Position numbers and translations under genes: made by a program. Positions 1 to 9,655 of a stretch of 64,000 nt of DNA are shown here, piece after piece. The stretch covers positions 1-64,000 of the forward strand of contig DATDFQ010000058.1 in NCBI GenBank assembly GCA_036522515.1, read 5' to 3'. A model generated the notes under the pieces. The model had not been told where the DNA came from and ran no database searches. It saw only the letters and a program-made list of their open reading frames with translations. Position 1 is the stretch's first letter. Each line of letters starts with the position of its first letter. The DNA comes from Bacteroidota bacterium. GTDB lineage: Bacteria > Bacteroidota > Ignavibacteria > UBA10030 > SZUA-254.

Positions 1-117
1 ACTACAAATATAATACACTAACGAGCTTTTGCGAGGGGCACAGATAGATTTTTTTCTCGCATGATCTCACGCTCGGAGCCCCTTCGACGGAGGAACATCC
101 GGAGGGGTTTTCACACA

Positions 118-183
118 GTCTGAGAGCGTGGGAACGAGAAACCTTCAGGTTCGGTAGCCGCAAGCTTTAGCTTGCGGGCTTTT
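118..183. repeat. REP relic and palindrome
   Basis: This space beyond the antiporter gene holds no gene. It contains a half copy of the GCGTGGGAAC hairpin arm (about 123-133), the same arm that is abundant around the transposase at 32.5-33.1 kb. It also holds a perfect palindrome, CCGCAAGCT-TT-AGCTTGCGG, at about 159-178. The palindrome lies just past the antiporter stop but has no T-run on that gene's strand, so it is better read as a dispersed palindromic repeat than as a normal intrinsic terminator. Bases 1-117 show nothing recognisable. Confidence 0.5.
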
Positions 184-1677
184 CTAGCGTATAAAGAACA
201 AAAACCAAACCAGCGCAAAGACCGGGAGCAGCACCGGCAGCGAATACCGGAGGATGTAGGTGGAGAAGGCGGGACATTCTGCCCCCATCTGTTCGGAGAT
301 CGACTTCACCATGAAGTTGGGCCCGTTGCCGATATAGGTCACCGCCCCGAAAAAGACCGACCCGATCGAGATGGCCTTGAGATAAAGGGCCTGGTTTGCG
401 ATCAGAAACGAGACCTTGATCAACTCCGGTGAAACGGTCCCCGCCGCCACAAGATCGGCGTGGTAACGCTCGAGCACCCCAAAGGTCATTCGCGCCTGAT
501 CCGCGGTCGCTCCCCCAAGGGCCGCCGCGTCCCCCCCGTGCCTCGCCACCAGGAGCTGCACTTGCGCAACCATATTCTGGTCGACGAAAAGGCCGATCGC
601 AGCACTCAGGAAACTCCGGTACGCCGGCGCGTTGTCGAGCACGCCCGAAAGGATTCCGGACCCCCAGTAGAACTGGCCGGGGCTCGCGATCCCGACGTGA
701 GCCGCGTTCATTTCGAGCCAGTCAAGAGCCGGCACCATGGTCGCGAAGATTCCGAAGAAGAGAATCGCCACCTCCTTCATCGGCCTGAAATTGAACTCGT
801 TCGCCCTGTGTACTTCCTTCTTCGTCGTAACGTACGAAGCCGCCGCAGCCGTGATCATCAGCCCCTCCCGCAGGAGCCTCGGGTGCTCGACGAATACCGA
901 CAGGACAATCACGCAGACGAACAGGAAATTGTGCGTCCCCGCGGTCCCGGCCTCCTCATGGCGTCCATCCCTTTCCGCCGCAGGCCCGATCCTCCGGAAG
1001 TTGACCGTATCCACGGCGTAAAACACGAGCGCAAGAAGCGCGACAGCGACCGCCCAGATCGGCCAGGTGTTTTCCAGCACCCAGAAAAATGGAACGCCGC
1101 TCAAGTATCCGAGGAAGAGGGGCGGATCACCGATCGGCGAAAGCGCTCCGCCGATGTTGGCGACGAGAAAGATGAAGAACACGATGTGATACCCCCGGAG
1201 GCGGCGCCTGTTCGATCGAATGAAGGGCCTGATCAGGATCATCGAAGCGCCTGTCGTCCCCAGAACGCTCGATGCCAGCGCGCCGGCGGAGAGCAAGAGG
1301 GTGTTCGAAAGGGGTGTCGAATCCCCCCGGATCCGGAGATGGATCCCTCCCGCCGCCACGAAGAGCGAGCCGATCAGCACGATGAAACTGAAGTAGTCCA
1401 TGCCGGTCGCGGCCATGCGATCCGGGTTTCGAAGGACGACCAGATAGTAGAGAATGGTGACGCATCCCAGGCCTGCCGATACCAAAGGATATCTCTTTTC
1501 CCACCAGATCCGGCGCAGAAAGGGCATGACCGCGATCAAGAGGAGAAGGAGCAGAAACGGAATGAGCATGAAGGGAGAGACGGACGCCGCTCCGTTTTCC
1601 GCGCAGGCAGGTGCGGGGGCGCCAAAGAGCAGGGCAGCTACCGCCGGGAGTGAGCTCCTGCGGAGCCTGAGTTTCAT
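184..1677 (-). CDS. NhaD/citrate-type sodium:proton antiporter
   Basis: A 497-residue integral membrane protein of the ion-transporter (CitMHS/NhaD) superfamily, expected to exchange Na+ and H+ across the inner membrane. The N-terminus (residues 1-28) resembles a cleavable signal sequence (LPAVAALLFGAPAPACAEN), followed by about 11-12 hydrophobic segments. Family-typical pieces are NIGGALSPIGDPP in the first half and TYIGNGPNFMVKS near the C-terminus, the two pseudo-symmetric re-entrant motifs. The ATG at 1677 overlaps the nuoM stop by 4 bases (ATGA), so translation is coupled to complex I. It occupies the slot where nuoN usually follows nuoM but is not a NuoN homologue by eye. The open frame continues upstream inside nuoM, but that part is not membrane-like and overlaps nuoM. 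Confidence 0.85.
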   Translation of the reverse strand: MKLRLRRSSLPAVAALLFGAPAPACAENGAASVSPFMLIPFLLLLLLIAVMPFLRRIWWEKRYPLVSAGLGCVTILYYLVVLRNPDRMAATGMDYFSFIVLIGSLFVAAGGIHLRIRGDSTPLSNTLLLSAGALASSVLGTTGASMILIRPFIRSNRRRLRGYHIVFFIFLVANIGGALSPIGDPPLFLGYLSGVPFFWVLENTWPIWAVAVALLALVFYAVDTVNFRRIGPAAERDGRHEEAGTAGTHNFLFVCVIVLSVFVEHPRLLREGLMITAAAASYVTTKKEVHRANEFNFRPMKEVAILFFGIFATMVPALDWLEMNAAHVGIASPGQFYWGSGILSGVLDNAPAYRSFLSAAIGLFVDQNMVAQVQLLVARHGGDAAALGGATADQARMTFGVLERYHADLVAAGTVSPELIKVSFLIANQALYLKAISIGSVFFGAVTYIGNGPNFMVKSISEQMGAECPAFSTYILRYSLPVLLPVFALVWFLFFIR

Positions 1678-3236
1678 TTGGGCGCCGGCACCGACTCGCC
1701 CGGCCGGCCGGCGGCCACCGTGCTGCGGTCGTGCGGTTGCACCGTCGAGATGATCTGCCTCGAAGAGGCGGCAGTCTTTGCCAGAAACGGGGCGGGATAG
1801 ACTCCGATCCAGACGATCAACGCGAGGACCGGAAGGAGGAGCGCGATTTCGCGTTTCGAGAGGTCGCGGAGGCCGCGGTTCGCCGGATTTGTAACGGCGC
1901 CGAACATGACCCGCTGGTACATGGTGAGGAGATAGACCGCCGCCAGGATGACGCCTGTGGCGGCGACGATCGTATACCAGGGGGAAAGGTAGGCGGAGCG
2001 GAACGATCCGAGCAGGATGAGGAACTCGCCCACAAACCCGTTCAGGCCCGGAAGCCCGATCGAGGAAAGCATCACGATCATGAACGCGGTGGCGAAGAGC
2101 GGCATCACCTTCGCGAGGCCTCCGAACTCGGAGATGGTCCGTGTATGCCGCCTTTCGTAGATCATCCCGACGATGAGGAAGAGCGCTCCGGTCGAGAGCC
2201 CGTGGTTCACCATCTGGAGAATGCTCCCCTGGACCCCCTCCTCCGTGAAGGAAAAGATTCCCAGCGCGACGAAACCCAGATGGCTGACCGAAGAGTAGGC
2301 GACGAGTTTCTTCATGTCCGTCTGAACCACCGAGAGCAGCGCCCCATAGACGATCCCGATGACGGCGAGAGTCGCGACGACAGGCGTGAACGCGACCGCC
2401 GCCTGTGGAAAGAGCGGAAGGCAAAACCGCAGGAAACCGTACGCCCCCATCTTGAGGAGCACGCCAGCAAGCAATACGCTCCCCGCCGTGGGGGCCTCCA
2501 CGTGGGCGTCGGGAAGCCAGGTATGGAACGGGAAGAGCGGAATCTTGATCGCAAAACTGAGCGCGAACGCGAGGAACATCCATGATTGGATGTGGAACGG
2601 TATCCCGGGCCCGACCGTATAGAGGACGGAGAGATCGGTGGTGAATTTCCCTCCCGGCGCCAGGGACGCCTCAACCCCGAGCACCACGATCGCGACGAGC
2701 ATCAGCATGCTTCCCGCCATCGTGTAGAGGAAGAATTTGAACGCAGCGTAAACCTTTCTCTCTCCCCCCCAGATGCCGATGAGGAAATACATCGGGACGA
2801 GCATCGCTTCCCAGAATATATAAAAGAGGAAGAGATCGAGCGCGCAGAAGACTCCGATCATTCCCGTCTCGAGGAGAAGCAGCATGAACGTGTACTCTTT
2901 GACCCGGGCCTGCCCGGTGCGGCTTGAAATGGATTCCCAGGAGGAGAGCATCGCGACAGGGACGAGAAACGCCGTGAGGAGAACGAGCATGAGCGAGAGT
3001 CCGTCGATCCCGATGGAGAATGAAACGTTCAGACCGGGGATCCAGAGGACCCGGCTCGCATATTGCATCCCGGAGGCCGCCGTATCGAATTTGACGTAGA
3101 GGACCAGGGCGAGGACCAGGGTGGCCGCACTCACCGCGAATCCCAGGGCTTTGATCAGCCCCTCGCGTTGCCGCGGCACGAAGAGCAGGAGCAGGCCTCC
3201 GATGAGCGGGAGAAGTATGACGGTCGTGAGCGCCAT
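1674..3236 (-). CDS. nuoM: NADH-quinone oxidoreductase subunit M
   Basis: A 520-residue proton-pumping membrane subunit of respiratory complex I, of normal family length. About 14 hydrophobic segments are visible. Conserved antiporter-like features include FLFYIFWEAMLVPMYFLIG (the TM5 glutamate), the lysine-bearing FAIKIPLFPFHTWLPDAHVE segment, and a histidine-containing helix (MVNHGLSTGALFLIVG). The ATG at 3236 is 20 bases past the nuoL stop. The stop overlaps the antiporter start. It belongs to the nuoJKLM run. The genes for the peripheral arm (nuoA-I) are not next to it, because an ABC exporter sits upstream of nuoJ. Confidence 0.95.
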   Translation of the reverse strand: MALTTVILLPLIGGLLLLFVPRQREGLIKALGFAVSAATLVLALVLYVKFDTAASGMQYASRVLWIPGLNVSFSIGIDGLSLMLVLLTAFLVPVAMLSSWESISSRTGQARVKEYTFMLLLLETGMIGVFCALDLFLFYIFWEAMLVPMYFLIGIWGGERKVYAAFKFFLYTMAGSMLMLVAIVVLGVEASLAPGGKFTTDLSVLYTVGPGIPFHIQSWMFLAFALSFAIKIPLFPFHTWLPDAHVEAPTAGSVLLAGVLLKMGAYGFLRFCLPLFPQAAVAFTPVVATLAVIGIVYGALLSVVQTDMKKLVAYSSVSHLGFVALGIFSFTEEGVQGSILQMVNHGLSTGALFLIVGMIYERRHTRTISEFGGLAKVMPLFATAFMIVMLSSIGLPGLNGFVGEFLILLGSFRSAYLSPWYTIVAATGVILAAVYLLTMYQRVMFGAVTNPANRGLRDLSKREIALLLPVLALIVWIGVYPAPFLAKTAASSRQIISTVQPHDRSTVAAGRPGESVPAPK

Positions 3237-3256
3237 TCAGGATTCCAGGATCTGTC

Positions 3257-5209
3257 TCATCGCAGGGCCAGGAGTGCGAGGATCAGAATGATCCCCATCA
3301 CGAAGGCGAGGGCATAGCTTTGCGCGACTCCCGTCTGGAGTCGGCGCGCTCCGTTGGCGCATGCGGCGACCAGGCGCCCGGCGCCGTTCACAACCCCGTC
3401 GATCAATCCGGTATCGACTCCTTTGGAGAGAATGGAGCGTGACGCCCGCTCGACCGGGATCACCACACCCCCCTCGTAAAGCTCGTCGACGTAATACTTA
3501 TGGAGCGTGAGCGTATAGAGGGGGCCGAACAAGGCCGCCGCCCTCGCTGCAAGTCCGGTCCCTCTCCTGTAGAAAAGATACGCGCAATAAATTCCCCCGG
3601 CGGCAATTCCGACCGAAGCGACCATGAGGAGGTATTCGGTGGAAAGGCCGGCCTCACCCGCGGAGGCGATCCGCGCATTCGCCTTCTCAAAGACGGGCTC
3701 AAGCCATCGTTCCAGCCACTCTCCCCCGCCGAGGCTCGCGGGGATTCCGGCAACTCCGCCGATGGCGGAAAGGAGCGCGAGGACCCCGAGGGGAACGGTC
3801 ATCACTCCGGGCATTTCGTGCGGGTGCTTGCCGGGCGACCAGCGCGACGATCCTTCGAAGGTCAGATTAAAGAGCCGGAAGATGTAGAAGGCGGTTAATC
3901 CGGCGGTCAGCCATCCGACCAGCCAGAAGACCGCCCCGCCGCCCGAGAAGGCGTGCAGAAGAATGGCGTCCTTGCTGAAAAAGCCCGAGAGAGGCGGAAT
4001 TCCCGCGATCGCCAGCGCCCCGATCAGGAATGTACGGCGGGTGACAGGCATCGCCTCTTTCAGCCCCCCCATCTTCTGTATGTCCTGTTCTCCCTTCATG
4101 GCGTGTATCACGGCACCGGCCCCGAGGAAGAGAAGCGCCTTAAAGAACGCATGAGTCATCAGGTGGAAAATGCCGGAACTGAATGCCCCCACGCCGAGCG
4201 CAAGGAACATATACCCGAGCTGGCTTATGGTGGAGTAGGCGAGGACCTTCTTGATGTCGTTCTGCACAAGCCCGATGGTGGCCGCGAAGATCGCAGTCAG
4301 GAGGCCGACGGCAGCGACGATGTGCATCGTCGCGGGGGAAAGAGCGTAGAGAATCGAGCAGCGGGCGATCATGTAGACGCCCGCCGTGACCATCGTGGCG
4401 GCATGAATCAGGGCGCTCACCGGAGTCGGTCCCGCCATCGCATCGGGGAGCCAGACATAGAGCGGTATCTGGGCGGACTTTCCGGTCGCCCCGACAAACA
4501 ACAAGAGCGTGATCCAGAATATGGTCGATTCGCCGGCGGGTGTCACGGCCGCCGCCCGCGGAAAGACCTCGCCGAAGGAAATGCTCCCGAACGATTTGAA
4601 GATCAATAAGATCGCCAGAAGGAACCCGAAGTCGCCGATCCGGTTGACGATGAACGCCTTTCTCGCGGCGTCGCTCGTGGTGGAGGTCCCGGGGGGGTAC
4701 CCTCCCGTCTCGAAGGGCCGGTCGTGCCAGAAACCGATCAGCAAATAGGAGCAGAGCCCCACGCCTTCCCACCCGAGAAACATCAGGAGGAAATTATCCG
4801 CGAGGACCAGGTTGAGCATCATGAAAATGAAGAGGTTCAGGTACGCGAAAAACCTCCAGAAGCCCGGGTCGCCGTGCATGTATCCGATCGAATAAAGATG
4901 GATCAGGAATCCGACGCCGGTGATAATCAGGCAGAGGATGATCGAGAGCTGGTCGATCCGGTACGCCGCGGAGACGGACAGGTTCCCCGCCGCGATCCAT
5001 TGAAACAGGGTGACCGAAAGCGGGCGGGTCTCCGCGGGCGAACCGAGCATCCCGGCGAAGATGGAAGCCGAAAGGAGGAACGAGAGCCCGACCGCGCCGC
5101 TCCCGATGAGCCCGCTCAGGCGCTCGGAATTGATTTTCTTTCCGAGGACGCCGTTGAGCAGAAAACCGGCGAGCGGAACAAGGACGATATAGCCGATGAG
5201 GTTCACCAT
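3257..5209 (-). CDS. nuoL: NADH-quinone oxidoreductase subunit L
   Basis: A 650-residue distal proton-pumping subunit of complex I, of normal length, with about 16 hydrophobic segments and the long C-terminal lateral-helix region. Diagnostic segments are [19 protein letters not shown] (TM5 glutamate), [20 protein letters not shown] (TM7 lysine and broken helix) and [17 protein letters not shown]. The ATG at 5209 overlaps the 3' end of nuoK by 7 bases. The C-terminus (YKYYVDEL-like [15 protein letters not shown]) matches the family. Confidence 0.96.
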   Translation of the reverse strand: MVNLIGYIVLVPLAGFLLNGVLGKKINSERLSGLIGSGAVGLSFLLSASIFAGMLGSPAETRPLSVTLFQWIAAGNLSVSAAYRIDQLSIILCLIITGVGFLIHLYSIGYMHGDPGFWRFFAYLNLFIFMMLNLVLADNFLLMFLGWEGVGLCSYLLIGFWHDRPFETGGYPPGTSTTSDAARKAFIVNRIGDFGFLLAILLIFKSFGSISFGEVFPRAAAVTPAGESTIFWITLLLFVGATGKSAQIPLYVWLPDAMAGPTPVSALIHAATMVTAGVYMIARCSILYALSPATMHIVAAVGLLTAIFAATIGLVQNDIKKVLAYSTISQLGYMFLALGVGAFSSGIFHLMTHAFFKALLFLGAGAVIHAMKGEQDIQKMGGLKEAMPVTRRTFLIGALAIAGIPPLSGFFSKDAILLHAFSGGGAVFWLVGWLTAGLTAFYIFRLFNLTFEGSSRWSPGKHPHEMPGVMTVPLGVLALLSAIGGVAGIPASLGGGEWLERWLEPVFEKANARIASAGEAGLSTEYLLMVASVGIAAGGIYCAYLFYRRGTGLAARAAALFGPLYTLTLHKYYVDELYEGGVVIPVERASRSILSKGVDTGLIDGVVNGAGRLVAACANGARRLQTGVAQSYALAFVMGIILILALLALR

Positions 5210-5517
5210 TTCATGATGTTGATCTCGTCGATATTCACCGTCTGCTTGTTGCGGAAGAGCGCGATGACGATCGCGAGTCCCACGGCCGCTTCGGCCGCGG
5301 CGACGGCCATCACGAAGAAGACGAACACCTGGCCGCGGGGATCGCCGAGGAAGCTGGAGAACGCCACCAGCGTCAGGTTTACCGAGTTGAGCATCAACTC
5401 GATGCTGATGAACACGATGATCGCGTTCCGCCGGATGAGAACTCCCAGCATTCCGATCGTGAACAGGATGGCGCTCAGGACCAGGTAGTGGGAGAGCGGG
5501 ATATGGAGTTCACCCAT
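5203..5517 (-). CDS. nuoK: NADH-quinone oxidoreductase subunit K
   Basis: A 104-residue small membrane subunit of complex I with three transmembrane helices. The two conserved membrane glutamates lie in [13 protein letters not shown] and in [19 protein letters not shown], residues essential for proton transfer in this family. Length is typical (about 100 residues). The ATG at 5517 is 2 bases from the nuoJ stop, and the 3' end overlaps the nuoL start, so J, K and L are translationally coupled. Confidence 0.96.
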   Translation of the reverse strand: MGELHIPLSHYLVLSAILFTIGMLGVLIRRNAIIVFISIELMLNSVNLTLVAFSSFLGDPRGQVFVFFVMAVAAAEAAVGLAIVIALFRNKQTVNIDEINIMKW

Positions 5518-5519
5518 GG

Positions 5520-6032
5520 TCAGCCCGGTTTTTTCTTGGCCAGCACAATCACCCCCACCATCGCCGCGAGGAGCAGGATCGAGGTGATTTCAAACGGCAG
5601 CAGGTAACCGGTGTACAGAACGGCGCCCACCGATTCGACGGTCCCCATGCCCGCGGCCCGGTCCGACTGAGCCGGGGCGCTCTGCAGATGGAGGACCCCC
5701 GCCCCGATCAGGATCTCCGCCAGGACCGCCGCCGCGAGGGCGATGGCGCCCAGTTTCGCGACCCCCGGCTTCACCGCCGTTCGCGTTTCATCCCCCAGGT
5801 TGAGCAGCATGATGACGAACAGGAAGAGCACCATGATCGCGCCCGCATAGACGATGATCTGTATGACCGCGATAAACTGGGCCTGGAGAGTCAGGTAGAG
5901 GACCGCGAGGCAGAAAAAATTGACGATCAGGAACAGGACGCTTTTGATGGGATTCGCCCGCGTGACGACGAGCAGGCCGGAGACCACGGCGAGACCTGCC
6001 ACGAGGAAGAAAAAGAGAGTTTCGGTGTTCAT
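5520..6032 (-). CDS. nuoJ: NADH-quinone oxidoreductase subunit J
   Basis: A 170-residue membrane subunit of complex I with five hydrophobic helices, including the conserved [20 protein letters not shown] segment around the pi-bulge helix that links the quinone site to the pumps. It is first in the nuoJKLM-antiporter unit. A promoter-like TTGATA-N17-TATCTT lies at 6066-6094, giving a leader of about 27 bases. Subunits A to I must be encoded elsewhere, as the upstream neighbour is an ABC permease. Confidence 0.94.
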   Translation of the reverse strand: MNTETLFFFLVAGLAVVSGLLVVTRANPIKSVLFLIVNFFCLAVLYLTLQAQFIAVIQIIVYAGAIMVLFLFVIMLLNLGDETRTAVKPGVAKLGAIALAAAVLAEILIGAGVLHLQSAPAQSDRAAGMGTVESVGAVLYTGYLLPFEITSILLLAAMVGVIVLAKKKPG

Positions 6033-6065
6033 GCCGGAGCAATTCGCGTTCGCAAAATGTGACCC

Positions 6066-6094
6066 AAGATAGAAAAAACCGGGATAAGTATCAA
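6066..6094 (-). promoter_or_regulatory. promoter of nuoJKLM-antiporter
   Basis: Read on the minus strand: -35 TTGATA (6094-6089), 17-base spacer, -10 TATCTT (6071-6066). The predicted start point is near 6059, 27 bases before the nuoJ ATG. The -35 box overlaps the last codon of the ABC permease gene. Called by eye on consensus match and spacing only. Confidence 0.55.
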
Positions 6095-7341
6095 CGGGAG
6101 CGCATCAACTTCAGGAGTTCTCCCACTGACGGGCGCTTCCCGTAGAGGAGCATCGTCGTACGGAAAATCTTCCCCGCCAGCCACATCGCCCCCGCCGCGG
6201 AGGCCGCCAGGAGGATCATCGTCGACGCCAGTTCCGCGGGAGGCGGCATCTCGATCGGTATCCTCAGCGCCATCATCGAGGGGGTAAGAAGGGGAATGAA
6301 CGACAGGACCCTGATCATCGTGGAATGGGGATTCTGAACGACCATGAAGGCCACCGCGATCGGGATGACGAGGATCAAGACGAGATAGCTCGTGATCTGC
6401 TGCGCCTCCTGTTCCGTCGAGACCGGCGCTCCGGCGGCGACGAAGATCGACGCGTAGAGCAGATAGCCGAGAGCGAAGTAGCAGGCGAGAATCAGGGCGC
6501 TTCCCAGCGGGATCAGGGTGATCGCATACCTGGCGCTGACGGAGAGGCCGATGACGACCCAGAACGACATCTGCGTTAGCCCGAGCGCGCTCAGCCCCAG
6601 GATTTTGCCGGTCATCAGGTCCCGGGAGGAACACGACGAGAGGAGAAGCTCCACGACCCGGTTTGATTTCTCCTCCAGGATGCTGCGAACAAGAAGCTGC
6701 CCGGAGGTCATGACAAGGAAAAACAACATCATCATGAAGACGTAGGCACGGAAGAACACCTGTGTAAACCCCGATTCCTCGGCCTCCCCCGTTTTCGAGA
6801 GCTTGATGGTCTTCAGTTCGATCGGGGCGGTCAATTCCTTGACCACCGACGGGTCGAGGCCGCGCGAGCGGAGCTTGCGCTCGGTGACGATCTCCCTGAC
6901 CGCCCCCGTCAGGCGTTCGGTGGTCTTGAAGTTCCCGATGTTTCCGGAGCGGTATTCGAGGACCGTGTCGTTCATGACCGTGGCGGGGATGATCACATAC
7001 CCTTCGATCTCTTCGCCGGTCGCAAGCGAGTCCGCCCCATGAATCGTCGCGGGGAGGCCGCCCGGACCGTCGACCGGAATATCGCGGATGAGGTAATTGG
7101 GCTGGCCGTCCGGAAGCTTGTACCGGTCGACGAGCGCACGGGAGAGGGCGCCGGTGAAACTGCCCGATTGATCCACCACCCCGATGGTACGGGTCTCCGT
7201 ATCGCCCCGGGTTGCGAGCACGCTCGGAAGGAACGCGACCGTGAACATGATCACCGGCATGAGAAAGAGCGAAAGAATGAACGCCTTGGACTTGATCCGT
7301 TCGAGATACTCCCATCGTGCGACCGAAAGGGCCTTGGTCAT
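6091..7341 (-). CDS. ABC-2 type exporter permease (NatB-like)
   Basis: A 416-residue membrane protein. It has one N-terminal TM helix (about residues 20-45, KAFILSLFLMPVIMFTVAFL), a long extracytoplasmic domain (about 45-205), and five to six C-terminal TM helices. This is the layout of the NatB/ABC-2 permease family that extrudes Na+ or other small substrates. The ATG at 7341 overlaps the stop of the ATPase gene by 4 bases, so the two form one transporter. The open frame extends upstream but that part lies inside the ATPase gene in another frame. The substrate cannot be told from sequence. Confidence 0.85.
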   Translation of the reverse strand: MTKALSVARWEYLERIKSKAFILSLFLMPVIMFTVAFLPSVLATRGDTETRTIGVVDQSGSFTGALSRALVDRYKLPDGQPNYLIRDIPVDGPGGLPATIHGADSLATGEEIEGYVIIPATVMNDTVLEYRSGNIGNFKTTERLTGAVREIVTERKLRSRGLDPSVVKELTAPIELKTIKLSKTGEAEESGFTQVFFRAYVFMMMLFFLVMTSGQLLVRSILEEKSNRVVELLLSSCSSRDLMTGKILGLSALGLTQMSFWVVIGLSVSARYAITLIPLGSALILACYFALGYLLYASIFVAAGAPVSTEQEAQQITSYLVLILVIPIAVAFMVVQNPHSTMIRVLSFIPLLTPSMMALRIPIEMPPPAELASTMILLAASAAGAMWLAGKIFRTTMLLYGKRPSVGELLKLMRSR

Positions 7342-8261
7342 GGGAGCGGGTTCCTTCCCACCGGTTGCTCGTTGCCCGATCCCACCGCGCCGAGGAAGAT
7401 GGCGTTCAGCGAGGGCGATGTGACCTCGAATTTCGAGAGATCGAGCCGCTCCGCCAATTCCCGGACGATCGCGGGGAGGCGTTCGTGGTCCCGCAACTCG
7501 ATCTCGGCGAAATTCTCGTAGAGGTGGACCGATTTGACCCACTCGAGCGACGGGATGAACGACCCGTCTCCGGTGAATTCGATCAGCAGGGTGTTTTTCC
7601 CGTACCGGTTCTTCACGTCGCCGAGCGCCCCCTCGAGCACCACCTTTCCCTTGTTGATGAGGCAGATCCGGTCGCATAGTTTCTCCGCCTGATCCATCTG
7701 GTGGGTCGAAAAAATGATCGCCTTCCCCTGCTGCTTCAACTCCATCAGGATGTCCTTGAGGACGATCTGATTCACGGGGTCGAGCCCGGAAAACGGCTCG
7801 TCGAGGATGACCAGCTGCGGCTGGTGGATGATCGAGATGATAAACTGCACCTTCTGCTGGTTTCCTTTCGACAGCTCCTCCACCCTCCTGTCGAAGGCGG
7901 TGAGGAGATCGAATCGCTTCAGCCAATCATAGGCCCTTCGCTTCGCCTCGGCGGGCTCGACGCGCTTCAAACGGGCGAAGTAGAGAATGGTGTTCAGCAC
8001 CTTGCTCTTGCGGTAGAGGCCGCGTTCTTCGGGCAGGTATCCGACTCCGTCGCGCGTGGCTTCGGTGAATTCCCTGCCGTCGAACGTGATTCGTCCGGCA
8101 TCGGGGGGGTTGATGTTCAGGATCATCCTGATCGTGGTGGTCTTGCCCGCGCCGTTTGGCCCGAGCAGACCGAGGATCTGGCCCCGCTCCACCGCCAGAG
8201 AAACATTATCGACCGCCAGGACGGTCGAGTATGCTTTTCTGACCCCGACAACGCTCAGCAT
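7338..8261 (-). CDS. ABC transporter ATP-binding protein (NatA-like)
   Basis: A 307-residue cytoplasmic ATPase driving the permease encoded directly downstream. Walker A is GPNGAGKTT (about residues 34-42), the signature is ELSKGNQQKVQFI (about 133-145; SKGNQ replaces the usual SGGQ, as in NatA/CcmA-type ATPases), and Walker B is LVILDEPFSGLDP (about 155-167). The switch histidine follows in FSTHQMDQAE. A C-terminal extension of about 90 residues (DUF4162-like) is typical of ABC-2 exporter ATPases. The ATG at 8261 is 10 bases beyond the asnS stop, so it may be cotranscribed with asnS. Confidence 0.92.
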   Translation of the reverse strand: MLSVVGVRKAYSTVLAVDNVSLAVERGQILGLLGPNGAGKTTTIRMILNINPPDAGRITFDGREFTEATRDGVGYLPEERGLYRKSKVLNTILYFARLKRVEPAEAKRRAYDWLKRFDLLTAFDRRVEELSKGNQQKVQFIISIIHQPQLVILDEPFSGLDPVNQIVLKDILMELKQQGKAIIFSTHQMDQAEKLCDRICLINKGKVVLEGALGDVKNRYGKNTLLIEFTGDGSFIPSLEWVKSVHLYENFAEIELRDHERLPAIVRELAERLDLSKFEVTSPSLNAIFLGAVGSGNEQPVGRNPLP

Positions 8262-8271
8262 CGGCCGGTCC

Positions 8272-9567
8272 TCAGGGGGTGAGCCGGTAGATCATCCGGG
8301 GAAAGGGAATCGTCTCCCGCACGTGGTCGAGCCCGCAAATCCAGGAGAGGGTCCTCTCGACCCCGAGGCCGAAACCGGAGTGCGGCACCGAACCGTATCT
8401 GCGGAGATCGAGATACCACTCGAAGGCCGATTGGGGAAGGTTATGTTCCTTGATTCTCCCGAGGAGGGTTTCGTAGTCGTCCTCCCTCTGGCTTCCGCCC
8501 ACGATCTCGCCGTACCCCTCGGGGGCCAGCACGTCCATGGCAAGCGCGAGCTCAGAATTGAGCGGATCACGCTTCATGTAAAACGATTTTATCCTGGCCG
8601 GGTAGCGGTGGACGATGACCGGACGGTCAAATTGTTCCGAGATCACGGTTTCATCCGTTCCCCCGAAATCGGTACCCCACTCCACCTGCACGCCTTTCTT
8701 GTGGAGGATGTCGATGGCCTCGTCGTAGGTGATCCGGGGGAGCGGTTTCTTCACGCGTTCCAGATAGGACGTATTCCGCTCCAGCACCTTCAGCTCCTGG
8801 GAGCACTTTCCCAGCACCGCGGAAACGACATGTTCGAGGAACTCCTCCACCAGCGCCATGTTGTCGTTCAGGTCGTTGAACGCCACCTCCGGCTCGACCA
8901 TCCAGAACTCCGTCAGATGCCGCCGGGTCTTCGATTTCTCCGCCCGGAACGTCGGACCGAACACGTACACCTTTCCAAGCGCCGCCGCCCCCGCCTCGCC
9001 GTAGAGCTGACCCGACTGCGTCAGGTAGGCCTTGCCGAGGTCAAAGTAATCGGTTTCGAACAGGGTGGTCGTTCCCTCGCAAGCGGCCGGAGTAAATATC
9101 GGGGCGTCGAGCAAAATAAACCCGCGCCCGTCGAAGAAGTCACGGATCGCCCGTATGAGGTGGTGCCGGACCCGGAGGATCGCGGTCTGGCGCTGCGAGC
9201 GAAGCCACAGGTGGCGGTGATCCATCAGGAAATCCACGCCGTGCTCCTTGGGCGTGATCGGGTACTCCTGGGCGATGTGAACCGGCTCCACCATGGAAAG
9301 GTCCATTTCGCATCCCCCGGGGGCCCTCGCGTCCATCTTGATCAAGCCCGTCACGATGACGGAGGACTCCTGCGTCAATTTGTCGAACACCCCGAACACT
9401 TCGTCGGTGACGGCGTTCTTCGCCATGACGCACTGAAGGATCCCGGTCCCGTCGCGAACGACCAAAAATCGAATTTTTCCGCTGGACCTCTTATGGTACA
9501 GCCAGCCGCGGATGGAAACGGTTTCTCCGGCGTGCCGGGGAAGATCCTCAATGGAAATGCGTGACAT
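8272..9567 (-). CDS. asnS: asparaginyl-tRNA synthetase
   Basis: A 431-residue class II aminoacyl-tRNA synthetase that charges tRNA-Asn. The N-terminal OB-fold anticodon-binding domain spans about residues 1-105 ([19 protein letters not shown]). The catalytic core has motif 2 at [18 protein letters not shown] and motif 3 at [16 protein letters not shown] near the C-terminus. WMVEPEVAF is a typical AsnRS/AspRS stretch. Length matches the short bacterial AsnRS type. It is AsnRS rather than AspRS because it lacks the bacterial AspRS GAD insertion. The ATG at 9567 follows an 88-base spacer with a palindromic repeat. Confidence 0.92.
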   Translation of the reverse strand: MSRISIEDLPRHAGETVSIRGWLYHKRSSGKIRFLVVRDGTGILQCVMAKNAVTDEVFGVFDKLTQESSVIVTGLIKMDARAPGGCEMDLSMVEPVHIAQEYPITPKEHGVDFLMDHRHLWLRSQRQTAILRVRHHLIRAIRDFFDGRGFILLDAPIFTPAACEGTTTLFETDYFDLGKAYLTQSGQLYGEAGAAALGKVYVFGPTFRAEKSKTRRHLTEFWMVEPEVAFNDLNDNMALVEEFLEHVVSAVLGKCSQELKVLERNTSYLERVKKPLPRITYDEAIDILHKKGVQVEWGTDFGGTDETVISEQFDRPVIVHRYPARIKSFYMKRDPLNSELALAMDVLAPEGYGEIVGGSQREDDYETLLGRIKEHNLPQSAFEWYLDLRRYGSVPHSGFGLGVERTLSWICGLDHVRETIPFPRMIYRLTP

Positions 9568-9636
9568 ATGGGGTGCTCTCAGGATAAAATGATATTTAAA
9601 TGGGTGGCCGCAACATTCAGGCTGCGGGCCGGTTCA

Positions 9637-9654
9637 CGCGGGCTGAAGCCCGCG
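9637..9654. repeat. palindromic repeat, family 2
   Basis: Perfect inverted repeat GCGGGCT-GA-AGCCCGC followed by CGCCTACCGAT, located between asnS and the nitrilase gene. A second copy with a different stem (GCGACCT-GA-AGGTCGC) but the same trailing CGCCTACCGAT lies at 46059-46084. Conservation of the tail with compensating stem changes marks it as a dispersed palindromic element. Confidence 0.6.
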
Positions 9655-9655
9655 C

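Noticed and set aside
460..1653. 397-codon plus-strand open frame opposite the antiporter gene
   Set aside because: Composition is rich in Arg/Asp/Glu/Gly without domains, the usual mirror of a high-GC membrane gene. The minus-strand frame has clear transporter motifs.
184..1677. NuoN identity
   Set aside because: Position suggests it, but GALSPIGDPP and IGNGPNFMVKS are ion-transporter superfamily motifs absent from NuoN.
1678..2583. Upstream extension of the antiporter frame
   Set aside because: Lies inside nuoM in another frame and is not membrane-like; the coupled ATG at 1677 gives a full-length transporter.
8056..9564. 502-codon plus-strand open frame over asnS
   Set aside because: Antisense shadow of a complete AsnRS gene.
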